Positions 7,176 through 16,063 of a stretch of 64,000 nt of DNA are shown in pieces. The position numbers and the translations under genes were made by a program. Positions within the stretch are counted from its first letter, which is position 1, and the number at the start of each line of letters is the position of its first letter. Source of the stretch: Trichococcus ilyis (GTDB taxonomy: Bacteria; Bacillota; Bacilli; Lactobacillales; Aerococcaceae); contig NZ_FNYT01000012.1 in assembly GCF_900109135.1 (NCBI RefSeq), positions 1-64,000 of the forward strand. Direction: 5' to 3'. Under the pieces are notes generated by a model that was not told the origin of the DNA, did not search any database, and worked only from the letters and a program-made list of their open reading frames with translations.

Positions 7176-8201
7176 ATGATCATCATTTTGAAGAAAACAG
7201 CCAAACAAGAGGAAATCAACGAACTGACAAAACGCTTGACCGACAAAGGAGTCATCGTGAGCCCGGTCATCGGCGAAACCATGACCATTTTGGGCCTGGT
7301 GGGAGATACTTCGAAAGTATCGATGGACTCCATCCAGCAACACCATATCGTCGAACGTGTACTGAAAGTTCAGGAGCCTTACAAAAAGGCGAACCGCAAA
7401 TTCCATCCGGACGATACGGTTGTCGAAATCGACGGCCAACGCATCGGTAACGGCTACTTCGGCGTGATTGCAGGGCCTTGTTCCGTTGAAGGCGAAGAAC
7501 AGATCATCAACATCGCGCAACGCGCAAAAGCGGCAGGCGCCAACTTCCTCCGCGGCGGAGCCTTCAAACCGCGCACATCCCCGTACAGCTTCCAAGGTTT
7601 GGAATTGGAAGGCTTGCGGTTGCTGAAACTGGCGAAGGAAGCGACCGGATTGCCGATCGTAACTGAATTGATGTCAACAAAATTCGTCGATGAGTTCGAG
7701 GCGGATGTCGATCTGATCCAAATCGGCGCACGCAACATGCAGAACTTCGATCTGTTGAAGGAAGTCGGCAAGACAAAGACGCCAGTGCTGCTGAAGCGCG
7801 GCCTTTCCGCAACTTACGAAGAATGGTTGATGTCGGCTGAATACATCATGTCCGAAGGGAACGAGAACGTCATCCTTTGCGAACGCGGCATCCGCACTTA
7901 CGAGACGGAAACGCGCAATACCTTGGATATCCAAGCCGTCCCGGTCATCCAAAAATTATCCCATTTGCCGATCATCATCGATCCGAGCCATGCAGGCGGC
8001 TCCTCATACCTGGTTCCGTCGATGTCCAAAGCAGCGGTCATGTCCGGCGCGAACGGCCTGATGGTGGAAATCCACCACGATCCTGAGAACGCATGGAGCG
8101 ATGGCCAACAGTGCCTGAACCCGAATGAATTCGATGAGTTGATGGCTGTCGTAAAACAATTGATTGCCATTGAAGGCAAGCATTTGGATGCGGTAAAATA
8201 A
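7176..8201 (+). CDS. aroF: 3-deoxy-7-phosphoheptulonate (DAHP) synthase
   Basis: The 341-residue enzyme condenses phosphoenolpyruvate and erythrose 4-phosphate, the entry step to chorismate. It is the type I-beta form. An N-terminal ferredoxin-like regulatory domain (about 1-70) precedes the TIM barrel with AGPCSVE (99-105, metal ligand Cys102), RGGAFKPRTSPYSFQG (126-141) and the late DPSHAGG metal His. An N-terminal domain of this kind often carries feedback control. AGGAGG lies before the ATG. It is the first structural gene after the attenuator. Confidence 0.95.
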   Translation: MIIILKKTAKQEEINELTKRLTDKGVIVSPVIGETMTILGLVGDTSKVSMDSIQQHHIVERVLKVQEPYKKANRKFHPDDTVVEIDGQRIGNGYFGVIAGPCSVEGEEQIINIAQRAKAAGANFLRGGAFKPRTSPYSFQGLELEGLRLLKLAKEATGLPIVTELMSTKFVDEFEADVDLIQIGARNMQNFDLLKEVGKTKTPVLLKRGLSATYEEWLMSAEYIMSEGNENVILCERGIRTYETETRNTLDIQAVPVIQKLSHLPIIIDPSHAGGSSYLVPSMSKAAVMSGANGLMVEIHHDPENAWSDGQQCLNPNEFDELMAVVKQLIAIEGKHLDAVK

Positions 8202-8251
8202 AGGAAGCATGTTCCTTGAAACACAACCAAATCTGAATGAGGAGTGAAACA

Positions 8252-9325
8252 ATGGCTGAATTACATGTAGGACTCGGCAAGAACAGCTATACGATCCTGA
8301 TCGAAAATGGCTTGCGCCACCGTCTTCCTGAAGAAATCAAAAACATCTACAGCGGCAAGAAAATCGCCATCATCACGGACCATAACGTCAATGCGCACTA
8401 TGGGACCCAACTGGAGGAAGGACTGCAGGCTGCCGGATTCGAGACGCTTGTGGTCGCCTTGCCGCCCGGTGAGCAGACGAAAGATTTCCAGATGCTTCCG
8501 CAGATCTATGACCAATTGCTGGACTTCCAACTGAACCGCAGCGAATTGATCATCGCCTTGGGCGGCGGGGTTATCGGGGATTTGGCAGGCTTTGCGGCCG
8601 CCAGCTTCCTGCGTGGAGTGCCTTTCATCCAGATCCCGACCTCCTTGTTGGCTCAAGTGGACAGCAGCATCGGCGGCAAGGTCGGCGTCGATCTGGCAAG
8701 AGGCAAGAATCTGGTCGGGGCTTTCAACCAACCGAAGAAAGTGTTCATCGATCCGGAGGTGCTGAGCACGTTGCCGGACCATTATTTCCGTGACGGTCTC
8801 GGGGAAGTCATCAAATACGGCTGCATCAAGGATGCCGAATTTTTCAGCTTCCTGCAGACGCTGCATACCCGCGAAGAGATGATGGCGCATATCGAACGGA
8901 TCCTCTATACGTGCTGCGACATCAAACGCAGAGTTGTGGAAGCGGACGAAAAGGATACCGGCGAACGGATGCTGCTGAACTTTGGCCACACAATCGCGCA
9001 CGCGCTGGAGACGTACACCAATTATGCGAAATATTCGCACGGGGAAGCGGTGGCGATCGGCATGGTCGCGATCACACGCCTTTCCGAGAAGAAAGGCTTC
9101 ACCGTACCGGGGACGGCTGCAGCAATCGAAGCGTTGGCGAAACAAGTCGGGCTGCCTACGGAGCTGCACATCGAGACAATCGATCTGGACAGCTTATTGG
9201 CGATCATGACCTTGGACAAGAAGAATCTGGACGATCATCTGAAAGTCATCCTGTTGAAGGAAATCGGCGTCAGCTACGTTCAGGATGAAACCATTGCCTT
9301 CTTTGATGAACTGGAGAACATGTAG
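8252..9325 (+). CDS. aroB: 3-dehydroquinate synthase
   Basis: The 357-residue enzyme closes DAHP to 3-dehydroquinate using NAD+ and a metal ion. Seen are GGGVIGD (104-110, NAD loop), PTSLLAQVDSSIGGK (129-143), and metal ligands in GEVIKYG, NFGHTIAHALE and YSHGEAVAIGM. The start is placed at the second ATG, 8252, with GGAGTG at proper distance; the first ATG (8237) overlaps the ribosome site. It lies 50 bases after aroF in the same operon. Confidence 0.95.
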   Translation: MAELHVGLGKNSYTILIENGLRHRLPEEIKNIYSGKKIAIITDHNVNAHYGTQLEEGLQAAGFETLVVALPPGEQTKDFQMLPQIYDQLLDFQLNRSELIIALGGGVIGDLAGFAAASFLRGVPFIQIPTSLLAQVDSSIGGKVGVDLARGKNLVGAFNQPKKVFIDPEVLSTLPDHYFRDGLGEVIKYGCIKDAEFFSFLQTLHTREEMMAHIERILYTCCDIKRRVVEADEKDTGERMLLNFGHTIAHALETYTNYAKYSHGEAVAIGMVAITRLSEKKGFTVPGTAAAIEALAKQVGLPTELHIETIDLDSLLAIMTLDKKNLDDHLKVILLKEIGVSYVQDETIAFFDELENM

Positions 9326-9385
9326 AACTATACTATAGAAGAAACAGAAAAAAACAAAATCGAGGGAACAAACAGGAGGATTACA

Positions 9386-10681
9386 ATGGATTTGACGATA
9401 CAGCCACACAAGCTATCGGGAACAGTGACTGTCCCGCCTTCAAAAAGCCTGGCGCACCGTGCAGTCATCTGTGCAGCGCTTTCCGATGGCATCTGCAAGA
9501 TCGAAAATATCGCGCTTTCGGATGACATCATCGCAACTACGGAGGCCATGAAGGCTTTCGGAGCAGTCATCGAGCAGGACGGCAGCACTTTGACCATTAA
9601 GGGCGCGGGCCAATACGTCACAGCAGCAAAAGCTGATGAGGGCGCTACTGCCGCTGAGCAACTGATCGACTGCAATGAGTCCGGATCGACGCTGCGTTTT
9701 GTCGTGCCGATTTCGACGCTTTTCCAAGGCACGACCCGCTTCGTTGGCAGAGGGAACCTGGGCAAACGCCCGTTGACCATCTTCTACGATATTTTCGAGG
9801 AACAAGGCGTCTCTTACCAAGCGACCGAAGGCGAATTGGATCTGGTCGTCGACGGAAACCTGAAACCGGGGCATTTCTCGTTCCCGGGAAATGTCAGCTC
9901 ACAATTCATCACCGGTTTGCTGTTCACCTTGCCTTTACTGGACGGGGATTCGGTCATCACAATCACGACGCCGCTTGAATCGATCGGCTATATCGATTTG
10001 ACGTTGGATGTCATGAACGCTTTCGGTGTGGCCATCGAACACGAAGGCCATCAAGTTTTCCGGATTTCCGGCGGCCAGTCCTACAAAGCGACCGATTACC
10101 GCGTCGAAGGCGACTATTCCCAAGCAGCTTTCTTCCTTTGCGCAGACGCATTGGGCAATGACCTGCTCGTGGACGATCTGTCGATGGATTCGCTGCAAGG
10201 GGACCGCGCTGTCGTTTCGATCCTGGAGGCGATGGGAGTATCTTTCGAACGGCAAGGCAACGGTTTGATCGGCACGGCAGCTGCCGGACTGCACGGCACG
10301 CTGATCGATGCGGCGCAATGCCCGGACATCATCCCGGTCGTCGCGATGACGGCATGCCTGAGCGAAGGCAGAACGGAGATCATCAACGCCGGCAGACTGC
10401 GCATCAAGGAATGCGATCGTCTGGAAGCCACTGCCAGCGAACTGAAGAAGCTGGGCGCCGACATCGAAGAGCTGCCGGAAGGCCTATTGATCCACGGCGT
10501 CAAATCGCTGAAGGGCGGAGAGACGGTCTGGAGCCATAAGGATCACCGCATCGCGATGATGCTGGCGATCGCTGCGACCGTCTGCGAGCAGCCGATCACG
10601 GTGAAGGATGCCGAGTGCGTTTCAAAATCATATCCCAATTTTTGGGAAGACTATAAAGCAATAGGGGGCAAGATACAATGA
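9386..10681 (+). CDS. aroA: 3-phosphoshikimate 1-carboxyvinyltransferase (EPSP synthase)
   Basis: The 431-residue enzyme transfers the enolpyruvyl group of phosphoenolpyruvate to shikimate 3-phosphate. The two-domain fold is indicated by VPPSKSLAHR (16-25, with Lys20), NESGSTLRF (97-105), the GRGNLGKRPL strand (121-130), GNVSSQFITGLL and the late KECDRLEA and KDHRIAM motifs. The PEP loop reads NESGST rather than the GNAGTA of enteric EPSP synthases, placing it outside the classic class I loop. AGGAGG precedes the start. The stop overlaps aroC (ATGA). Confidence 0.95.
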   Translation: MDLTIQPHKLSGTVTVPPSKSLAHRAVICAALSDGICKIENIALSDDIIATTEAMKAFGAVIEQDGSTLTIKGAGQYVTAAKADEGATAAEQLIDCNESGSTLRFVVPISTLFQGTTRFVGRGNLGKRPLTIFYDIFEEQGVSYQATEGELDLVVDGNLKPGHFSFPGNVSSQFITGLLFTLPLLDGDSVITITTPLESIGYIDLTLDVMNAFGVAIEHEGHQVFRISGGQSYKATDYRVEGDYSQAAFFLCADALGNDLLVDDLSMDSLQGDRAVVSILEAMGVSFERQGNGLIGTAAAGLHGTLIDAAQCPDIIPVVAMTACLSEGRTEIINAGRLRIKECDRLEATASELKKLGADIEELPEGLLIHGVKSLKGGETVWSHKDHRIAMMLAIAATVCEQPITVKDAECVSKSYPNFWEDYKAIGGKIQ

Positions 10682-11775
10682 GTGGTGTATTCGGGAATAA
10701 ATTAAAGGTATCCATCTTCGGGGAATCCCATGGCTCCGCAATCGGCGTCACCATCGACGGTTTGCCGCCAGGGCATGAGATAGATATGGACAACGTTCTC
10801 CAGGAAATGAAACGAAGAGCGCCGGGCCAAGGGGCTCTGACGACTCCAAGAAAAGAAAAAGATCAGCCTGAAATCCTGAGCGGCTACTTCAACGGCAGGA
10901 CGACCGGCAGCCCGCTTGCCGCGATCATCCGCAACAGCGATACGCGTTCAAAAGACTACAGCCAGATGAAAAAATTGATGCGTCCCGGCCAAGCCGATTA
11001 TCCCGGCTATGTCCGTTACGACGGCTTCAACGACTACCGCGGCAGCGGCCATTTTTCCGGCCGGATCACAGCTCCGTTGGTTTTCGCTGGCGCCATCGCC
11101 AAGCAGTTGCTTGCCAAGCAGGGCATCACCATCGGCGGGCACGTCAAGAGCGTCGCCAAAATCCAGGACGACAGTTTCCTGAATACGGAAGTCACGCCGG
11201 AAATGCTGAAAAGCTTTGCCGGCAAAGAACTGCCGTTGTTGAACGAGTCGCTTGAGGACGAAATGCGCAACCTGATCCGGGAAGCAAAAGCCAGCGGCGA
11301 TTCTGTCGGCGGTACCGCTGAAATCTGTGTATTGGGAATCCCGGCAGGGGTCGGCAACCCCTTCTTTGATTCCGTGGAGTCCGTTCTGGCGCATATCCTG
11401 TTCTCTGTGCCGGCCATCAAAGGTCTGGAATTCGGCAGCGGCTTCGGCATCGCCGAGATGCTCGGATCGGAAGCGAACGATTCCTACTATTATGACGGCG
11501 ATCAGATCAAGACGCGCACGAACCATAACGGCGGTGTTTTGGGCGGCATTACGGACGGCATGCCGATCATCTTCAAAGTGGCGGTCAAGCCGCCAGCCTC
11601 AATCACAAAACTGCAGCAAACGATCAATATCGAAGACAAAACGGATGCGGAGCTTTCCGTTGAAGGCAGACATGATCCGATCATCGTTCCGCGTGCCATT
11701 CCTGTATTGGAAGCCGTGACAGCGATCGCGATCCTGGATCTGCTGCTGGATTCCAAATTCTACAAATACGACTGA
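10678..11775 (+). CDS. aroC: Chorismate synthase
   Basis: The 365-residue FMN-dependent enzyme makes chorismate from EPSP. The first signature FGESHGSAIG (14-23, His18), the second around residues 102-131 (RPGQADYPG, then GSGHFSGRIT), and the late GRHDP segment with its conserved His are complete. Its start codon overlaps the aroA stop by four bases, so translation is coupled. Length is normal for the family. Confidence 0.96.
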   Translation: MSGVFGNKLKVSIFGESHGSAIGVTIDGLPPGHEIDMDNVLQEMKRRAPGQGALTTPRKEKDQPEILSGYFNGRTTGSPLAAIIRNSDTRSKDYSQMKKLMRPGQADYPGYVRYDGFNDYRGSGHFSGRITAPLVFAGAIAKQLLAKQGITIGGHVKSVAKIQDDSFLNTEVTPEMLKSFAGKELPLLNESLEDEMRNLIREAKASGDSVGGTAEICVLGIPAGVGNPFFDSVESVLAHILFSVPAIKGLEFGSGFGIAEMLGSEANDSYYYDGDQIKTRTNHNGGVLGGITDGMPIIFKVAVKPPASITKLQQTINIEDKTDAELSVEGRHDPIIVPRAIPVLEAVTAIAILDLLLDSKFYKYD

Positions 11776-11795
11776 GAACGGAGTGGAAGGCGAGT

Positions 11796-12941
11796 ATGAC
11801 GGATTTAGAAGACTATCGCAAAAAGTTGGATGCCATCGATCGGGAGCTTGTGGCCCTGTTCGAAAAGCGGATGCAGATTTCCCAAGCCATCGGCAATTAC
11901 AAATTGGCGCATGATTTGCCGATCTTTGATGAAGGCCGCGAGCAGCAGGTCGTGGAACAAAATCTCACCCATCTGCAGGGTGATGAGTTTGCGGTGCAGA
12001 CGCATCATTTCCTGGATACGATCATGGATCTTTCGAAGGAAGTCCAAAAGGATGTCCGGGCAGCCTCGAACGACTACGAGCAGCTTTTTGCGATCCACGA
12101 GCCGAAAGCGCAGGCCCAGATCGGTTATTTCGGTGAGACGGGTTCGTTCTGCGAAGAAGCGATGTTGGCCTATTTCAAGACAGCGCCCCGCGATCCGAAA
12201 AACTACCATACCTTCGAATCATTGTTCCTGGCCATCCAGGACGGGGAGATCGATTATGGCGTTCTGCCAGTGGAAAATTCTTCTACCGGCGCGATTTCGC
12301 AAGTGCTCGATCTGTTGTACAAATACGGCCTGTCCATCGTGGGCGAGCAATACGTCAAAATCGAGCAGCACCTGATCGGCTTGGAAGGGACCGACCTTGG
12401 GCAGATCGAGGAAGTCTATTCGCATCCGCAAGGCTTCCAGCAATCCACCGATTATTTCAAGGAACATGAGCAGTGGCGCCAGATTCCGTTCCACAGCACT
12501 TCCGACAGCGCAAAAATGGTGAAGGACTCCGGTGATGTGCACAAAGGCGCCATCGCCAGCAGAAGGGCCGCGCAGATCCACGGCCTTGCGATTCTGGCGG
12601 AAAGCATCCAGAACCAGAGCGAAAATACGACCCGCTTCATCATCGTCGGCAAGGATCTCGAATCGAATCCGCGTTGCAACAAAGTCAGCGTAGTATTTTC
12701 TTTGGACAACCAAGCCGGGACCCTGTTCAAGCTGCTGCGCCATTTCGCGCGCTACCACATCAACCTGATCAAAATCGAGTCCCGCCCGGTCGAAGGGGAG
12801 AAATGGGAATACCTGTTGTACCTTGATTTCGAAGGCAACATCGCCGACGAGAATGTCCATGAAGCCCTGCGCTTCATCCACCGGAGCAGCGTCTATTTCC
12901 GCTTGCTGGGCTGCTACCTCGCCGCAACCGAAAACAAATAG
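11796..12941 (+). CDS. pheA: Bifunctional chorismate mutase / prephenate dehydratase
   Basis: The 381-residue fusion has three parts: an AroQ-type chorismate mutase helix bundle (about 1-90, with DAIDRELVALFEKRM and the GR of DEGREQQ), a prephenate dehydratase domain (about 108-285, starting IGYFGETGSFCEEAM and holding the ENSSTGAI substrate motif), and a C-terminal ACT domain (about 295-375, with the ESRP motif that binds phenylalanine). It converts chorismate to phenylpyruvate and is probably inhibited by phenylalanine. Bacillus has separate enzymes; the fused form is common in other groups. It is the last gene of the attenuated operon. Confidence 0.93.
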   Translation: MTDLEDYRKKLDAIDRELVALFEKRMQISQAIGNYKLAHDLPIFDEGREQQVVEQNLTHLQGDEFAVQTHHFLDTIMDLSKEVQKDVRAASNDYEQLFAIHEPKAQAQIGYFGETGSFCEEAMLAYFKTAPRDPKNYHTFESLFLAIQDGEIDYGVLPVENSSTGAISQVLDLLYKYGLSIVGEQYVKIEQHLIGLEGTDLGQIEEVYSHPQGFQQSTDYFKEHEQWRQIPFHSTSDSAKMVKDSGDVHKGAIASRRAAQIHGLAILAESIQNQSENTTRFIIVGKDLESNPRCNKVSVVFSLDNQAGTLFKLLRHFARYHINLIKIESRPVEGEKWEYLLYLDFEGNIADENVHEALRFIHRSSVYFRLLGCYLAATENK

Positions 12942-12943
12942 GG

Positions 12944-12990
12944 AAAAGCCAGCAATCACCGCTATCTGCGTGCGTTGCCGGCTTTTTGTT
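12944..12990 (+). terminator. Terminator of the aroF-pheA operon
   Basis: AAAAGCC and GCAA on the left pair with TTGC and GGCTTTT on the right around one mismatch, with a T-tract after. It separates pheA from niaR. Confidence 0.75.
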
Positions 12991-12999
12991 TTCCGATTC

Positions 13000-13028
13000 T
13001 TGCAGTCCATCGCAAAAATAGGTACTAT
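13000..13028 (+). promoter_or_regulatory. Promoter of niaR
   Basis: TTGCAG (13000-13005) and TACTAT (13023-13028) are 17 bases apart. No NiaR operator overlaps it, so the repressor gene itself does not look autoregulated. Confidence 0.55.
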
Positions 13029-13062
13029 AAAGAAGAGAACGCGTTACGGAAGGGTGAGGTTT

Positions 13063-13587
13063 GTGAAAGCAGCAGAGAGACGAAATGAAATCATCAAAAT
13101 ATTGGAGGCCACGGATCAGCCGGTGAATGCCACCCAATTGGCCGAACTGTTGTCGGTCAGCCGTCAGGTCATCGTGGGCGATATCGCATTGATCCGCGCC
13201 AAAGGGATTGAGATCCTTGCAACGCCCAGAGGCTATCTTTCAGCGAATGCCTTCAAAGGCGAAGGCAGCACGTATACGGGCAAAATTGCCTGCCAGCACG
13301 CGCAGGCGGAGGCAGTGACGGAACTGAACATCATCGTGGACAACGGCGGAGAAGTCGTGGATGTCCAGGTCGAGCATCCGGTCTATGGCACGCTGACCGG
13401 GGAACTGCACATCCGATCGCGCCATGACGTCATCGACTTCATGAAAAAAATCGCCTCAAACGAAGCAGCGATGCTGTCTTCGCTGACGGGCGGCGTGCAT
13501 CTGCACACGCTCGCCTGCAAGGATGAGGATACCTTTCTGCGCATCAAAAAGGAATTGCAGGAAGCGGGCATCCTTTATTCCGGATGA
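13063..13587 (+). CDS. niaR: NiaR/YrxA-type transcriptional repressor of NAD synthesis and niacin uptake
   Basis: The 174-residue protein has an N-terminal HTH_11 domain (about 1-60, with NATQLAELLSVSRQVIVGDI) and the C-terminal 3H domain with conserved histidines (VEHPVYG, then GVHLHTL), which binds nicotinic acid. The start is GTG at 13063, with the purine-rich site AGGGTGAGG before it; longer frames run back through the previous terminator. It represses niacin and NAD genes when nicotinate is plentiful. A perfect operator lies in front of the next gene. Confidence 0.93.
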   Translation: MKAAERRNEIIKILEATDQPVNATQLAELLSVSRQVIVGDIALIRAKGIEILATPRGYLSANAFKGEGSTYTGKIACQHAQAEAVTELNIIVDNGGEVVDVQVEHPVYGTLTGELHIRSRHDVIDFMKKIASNEAAMLSSLTGGVHLHTLACKDEDTFLRIKKELQEAGILYSG

Positions 13588-13595
13588 AAATAGGC

Positions 13596-13623
13596 TTGAC
13601 AACTCCTGAAAAGGTTATATAAT
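13596..13623 (+). promoter_or_regulatory. Promoter of niaX
   Basis: A consensus TTGACA (13596-13601) and TATAAT (13618-13623) are 16 bases apart. The NiaR operator starts four bases later, over the transcription start. Confidence 0.9.
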
Positions 13624-13626
13624 ATA

Positions 13627-13650
13627 TTACAACTGTCAAGACAGTTGTAA
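13627..13650. promoter_or_regulatory. NiaR operator
   Basis: TTACAACTGTC and GACAGTTGTAA are perfect inverted repeats separated by AA. This matches the known NiaR box type (ACAnnTGTC-AA-GACAnnTGT) and lies across the expected transcription start of niaX, directly downstream of niaR. Confidence 0.9.
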
Positions 13651-13673
13651 ACAACCTTGGAGGGATTGGCGAA

Positions 13674-14231
13674 ATGAATACACGTACACAAACGAAGCAC
13701 ATTACGATAGCTGCTCTACTGATTGCGATAGGGATCCTGATTCCGATGATCTCCCCTTTAAAAATAATTCTGGAACCGGCATCCTTCACATTGGCCAGCC
13801 ACGTGGCGACGATGATCGCCATGTTCCTGTCACCCGGCATCGCGGTTGCGGTGGCATTCGGGACAGCGGTCGGCTTTATGCTGGGCGGCTTTCCGTTGGT
13901 GGTAGTCCTGCGCGCAGCGACGCACATGATCTTCTCCTATGTGGGTGCGAAATACATCCAAAAACACCCGGAAATGGCGCATGACATCAAAAAATCATTG
14001 CTGTTCAGCTTGGTGCTTGGCATTCTGCATGCCGGTTGCGAAGTCATCGTCGTCAGCCTGTTCTATTTTGCGGGGAACCTTACCGAAGCTTACTACGATA
14101 AAGGGCTGCTCACCTCCGTCATGCTGCTTGTCGGCGTCGGAACCGTCATCCACAGCATGGTCGATTATTGGCTGGCTCAAATCGTCTGGAAAGCAGTCGG
14201 CAAAAAGGCCTTTCCGGTCCGCTCGTTGTAG
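13674..14231 (+). CDS. niaX: Niacin ECF transporter substrate-binding subunit NiaX
   Basis: The 185-residue membrane protein has about six hydrophobic segments and the N-terminal pattern of ECF S components (TKHITIAALLIAIGILIPM). It would bind niacin outside the membrane and work with a shared EcfA/A'/T energy module encoded elsewhere. The identification rests on its S-component look, its size, and above all on the NiaR operator and the adjacent niaR gene. GGAGGG precedes the ATG. Confidence 0.88.
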   Translation: MNTRTQTKHITIAALLIAIGILIPMISPLKIILEPASFTLASHVATMIAMFLSPGIAVAVAFGTAVGFMLGGFPLVVVLRAATHMIFSYVGAKYIQKHPEMAHDIKKSLLFSLVLGILHAGCEVIVVSLFYFAGNLTEAYYDKGLLTSVMLLVGVGTVIHSMVDYWLAQIVWKAVGKKAFPVRSL

Positions 14232-14251
14232 CCCGGATTGAATAGAAAATG

Positions 14252-14290
14252 AAAAGGACGCATCCCGAAGTTGTCGGGTGCGTCCTTTTT
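14252..14290. terminator. Bidirectional terminator between niaX and carbonic anhydrase
   Basis: AAAAGGACGCA-CCCGA pairs with TCGGG-TGCGTCCTTTTT around AGTTG. It has A and T tracts on both sides and serves converging genes. Confidence 0.85.
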
Positions 14291-14319
14291 CTGTGCGTTG
14301 CATCTGTGCTTTATTGCTC

Positions 14320-14946
14320 TTAACCGTTGCCCAGCAGAAATTCGCCTTTTTTGCGGTCGTAAATAAAAACTTCGCCGGTCTCGATGATGTAGTGCCATCC
14401 GCTGATCTTCAGCTTGCCTGACTTCATTTTTTCGGCTATGTACGGGAATGTTATCAAGTGCTTCAGCTGCTCGACGATATTGCCTTGCTCCATCATCCAA
14501 GCCCGCGCTTCTGGTTCGGATTCCGGGATTTCCTTGAGGACGCGGTCGCGGACCGGATGGATCAGTTCCAGCCATTTGCGGGTGTGCGGCAATTCTTCCA
14601 GTTTGCCCTCGGGGTGCAGGCAAGCGGCACAGCCGCCGCAGTTGGAATGGCCGCAGATGATGATGTTTTCGACACCCAATGCCAAGACGGCGTATTCGAT
14701 GGCGGATGTCGTCGCCACGTATTCGGTGGTCATCCGGTAAGGGGGCACGATATTGGCGATGTTCCGGATGATGAACAATTCCCCCGGCAGCGTTCCGGTG
14801 ATCATATTTGGATCGATACGCGAATCGGAACAGGAAATAAAGAGGGTATGGGGTTTCTGGGAAGCTTTCAGACCCTTGAACAGTTCGCGATGCGATTCAA
14901 AATCCCCTCTCCTGAAATTGACGATTCCTTCTAATAACTTTTCCAT
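14320..14946 (-). CDS. Beta-class carbonic anhydrase
   Basis: The 208-residue zinc enzyme interconverts CO2 and bicarbonate. All metal and catalytic residues are visible: Cys39 with Asp41 and Arg43 in CSDSR, then His100 and Cys103 in GHSNCGG. The start is set at 14946 (MEKLLEG), with GAAGG seven bases before it; the ATG six bases upstream overlaps that site. It stands between converging niaX and a membrane transporter and looks monocistronic or paired with the AEC transporter upstream on the same strand. Confidence 0.93.
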   Translation of the reverse strand: MEKLLEGIVNFRRGDFESHRELFKGLKASQKPHTLFISCSDSRIDPNMITGTLPGELFIIRNIANIVPPYRMTTEYVATTSAIEYAVLALGVENIIICGHSNCGGCAACLHPEGKLEELPHTRKWLELIHPVRDRVLKEIPESEPEARAWMMEQGNIVEQLKHLITFPYIAEKMKSGKLKISGWHYIIETGEVFIYDRKKGEFLLGNG

Positions 14947-14970
14947 GCGCATACCTTCTTTCTGAATTGA

Positions 14971-15882
14971 TTAGCCGAACAACAGTTGTGCCAATTGCAC
15001 GATGATCGGAATGGTAAATAGGGACAATAAGGTGGTCAGGACCACGAGCCGCGCGCCGTATTCGTAGTCCCCGCCGAACAGCCGTCCAAGGATGGCTGTG
15101 TTTGTTGCTGACGGAGCGCAGGAAGCGATTGTGAGGACGATTTCCACCTTGTAATCATCGATCGGCAACAAATAGATGATCCCGATCGATACGAGGGCGG
15201 TGGCAATCAGGCGCAGAAATGTGGTCCAATAGGCTTTCGGGAAAGCGAATAATTCCGAAAAGTTGCTGTTGGCGATGTAGCTGCCGAGGATGATCATGGC
15301 CAACGGCGTATTCAAAGCCGCCAAGCTGTCGACCGATTTCCAAAGAAAAGCCGGGACCGGGAAGCGGCTGATATAGAAGAACAAACCGATGGCAGCCCCG
15401 ATCATGCCCGGGTTGAGGATGGTCTGCCGCAGCGTCATCGCTTTCTTGTCCCCGGATATCAGGTATTGGCCGTACGTCCATTGCGTGATATTGTTGGCCA
15501 TAATGTAGCCGGACATGAAAAAGACGCCCTCATAGCCCACTGTCGCGAGCACCAACGGGATGCCGACGAAACCGGCATTCGGGAAAATCGTGGCATACTT
15601 ATCGATCTGATCCTCTTTTTTCAATAACACACGGACGAGGAACACGCGGATGGAAATTGTCAGAAAAGCCGCTAAAGTCGCCCACAGCAGCAATTTCAAA
15701 CGCTGCCCATCAAAATCGGCATTGAACGAGGTGATCATGGTCGCGGGCATCACAAACAAGGAGAGGATGGTCGATATCTGGCGCGTCCCTTCGCTGGTGA
15801 TGACGTTCGTCCGGATCAGAATGAAACCAAAGAACATGATGCTGAACATCGTCAGCAACTGTTGGAAAACGATGCCTATCAA
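14971..15882 (-). CDS. AEC (auxin efflux carrier) family transporter
   Basis: The 303-residue membrane protein has about ten hydrophobic segments in two sets of five. The family's half-end features are present: FPNAGFVGIPLVLA near residue 100 and APSATNTAILGRLFGGD near residue 265. Bacterial members move malate, lactate or other organic anions; the substrate here is unknown. The likely start is TTG, about 12 bases after GGAG. It ends 24 bases before the carbonic anhydrase gene, so bicarbonate or organic acid balance is a possible shared theme, but this is speculative. Confidence 0.88.
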   Translation of the reverse strand: MIGIVFQQLLTMFSIMFFGFILIRTNVITSEGTRQISTILSLFVMPATMITSFNADFDGQRLKLLLWATLAAFLTISIRVFLVRVLLKKEDQIDKYATIFPNAGFVGIPLVLATVGYEGVFFMSGYIMANNITQWTYGQYLISGDKKAMTLRQTILNPGMIGAAIGLFFYISRFPVPAFLWKSVDSLAALNTPLAMIILGSYIANSNFSELFAFPKAYWTTFLRLIATALVSIGIIYLLPIDDYKVEIVLTIASCAPSATNTAILGRLFGGDYEYGARLVVLTTLLSLFTIPIIVQLAQLLFG

Positions 15883-16063
15883 AGTGGTGCGGCACTCCTT
15901 TCATGAGCAGAACATATTTTTAGCGATAGCTGTTCCTACATGATAACACACCACGTGTTATAATTTTAAGGAAATTCTCATAAATGTCTAGTATAATGTA
16001 CTGGAATGCATTTTGATGATAAACAAACAACAGCGTGCTGCGCTGAAGAATGGAGAAATATAA

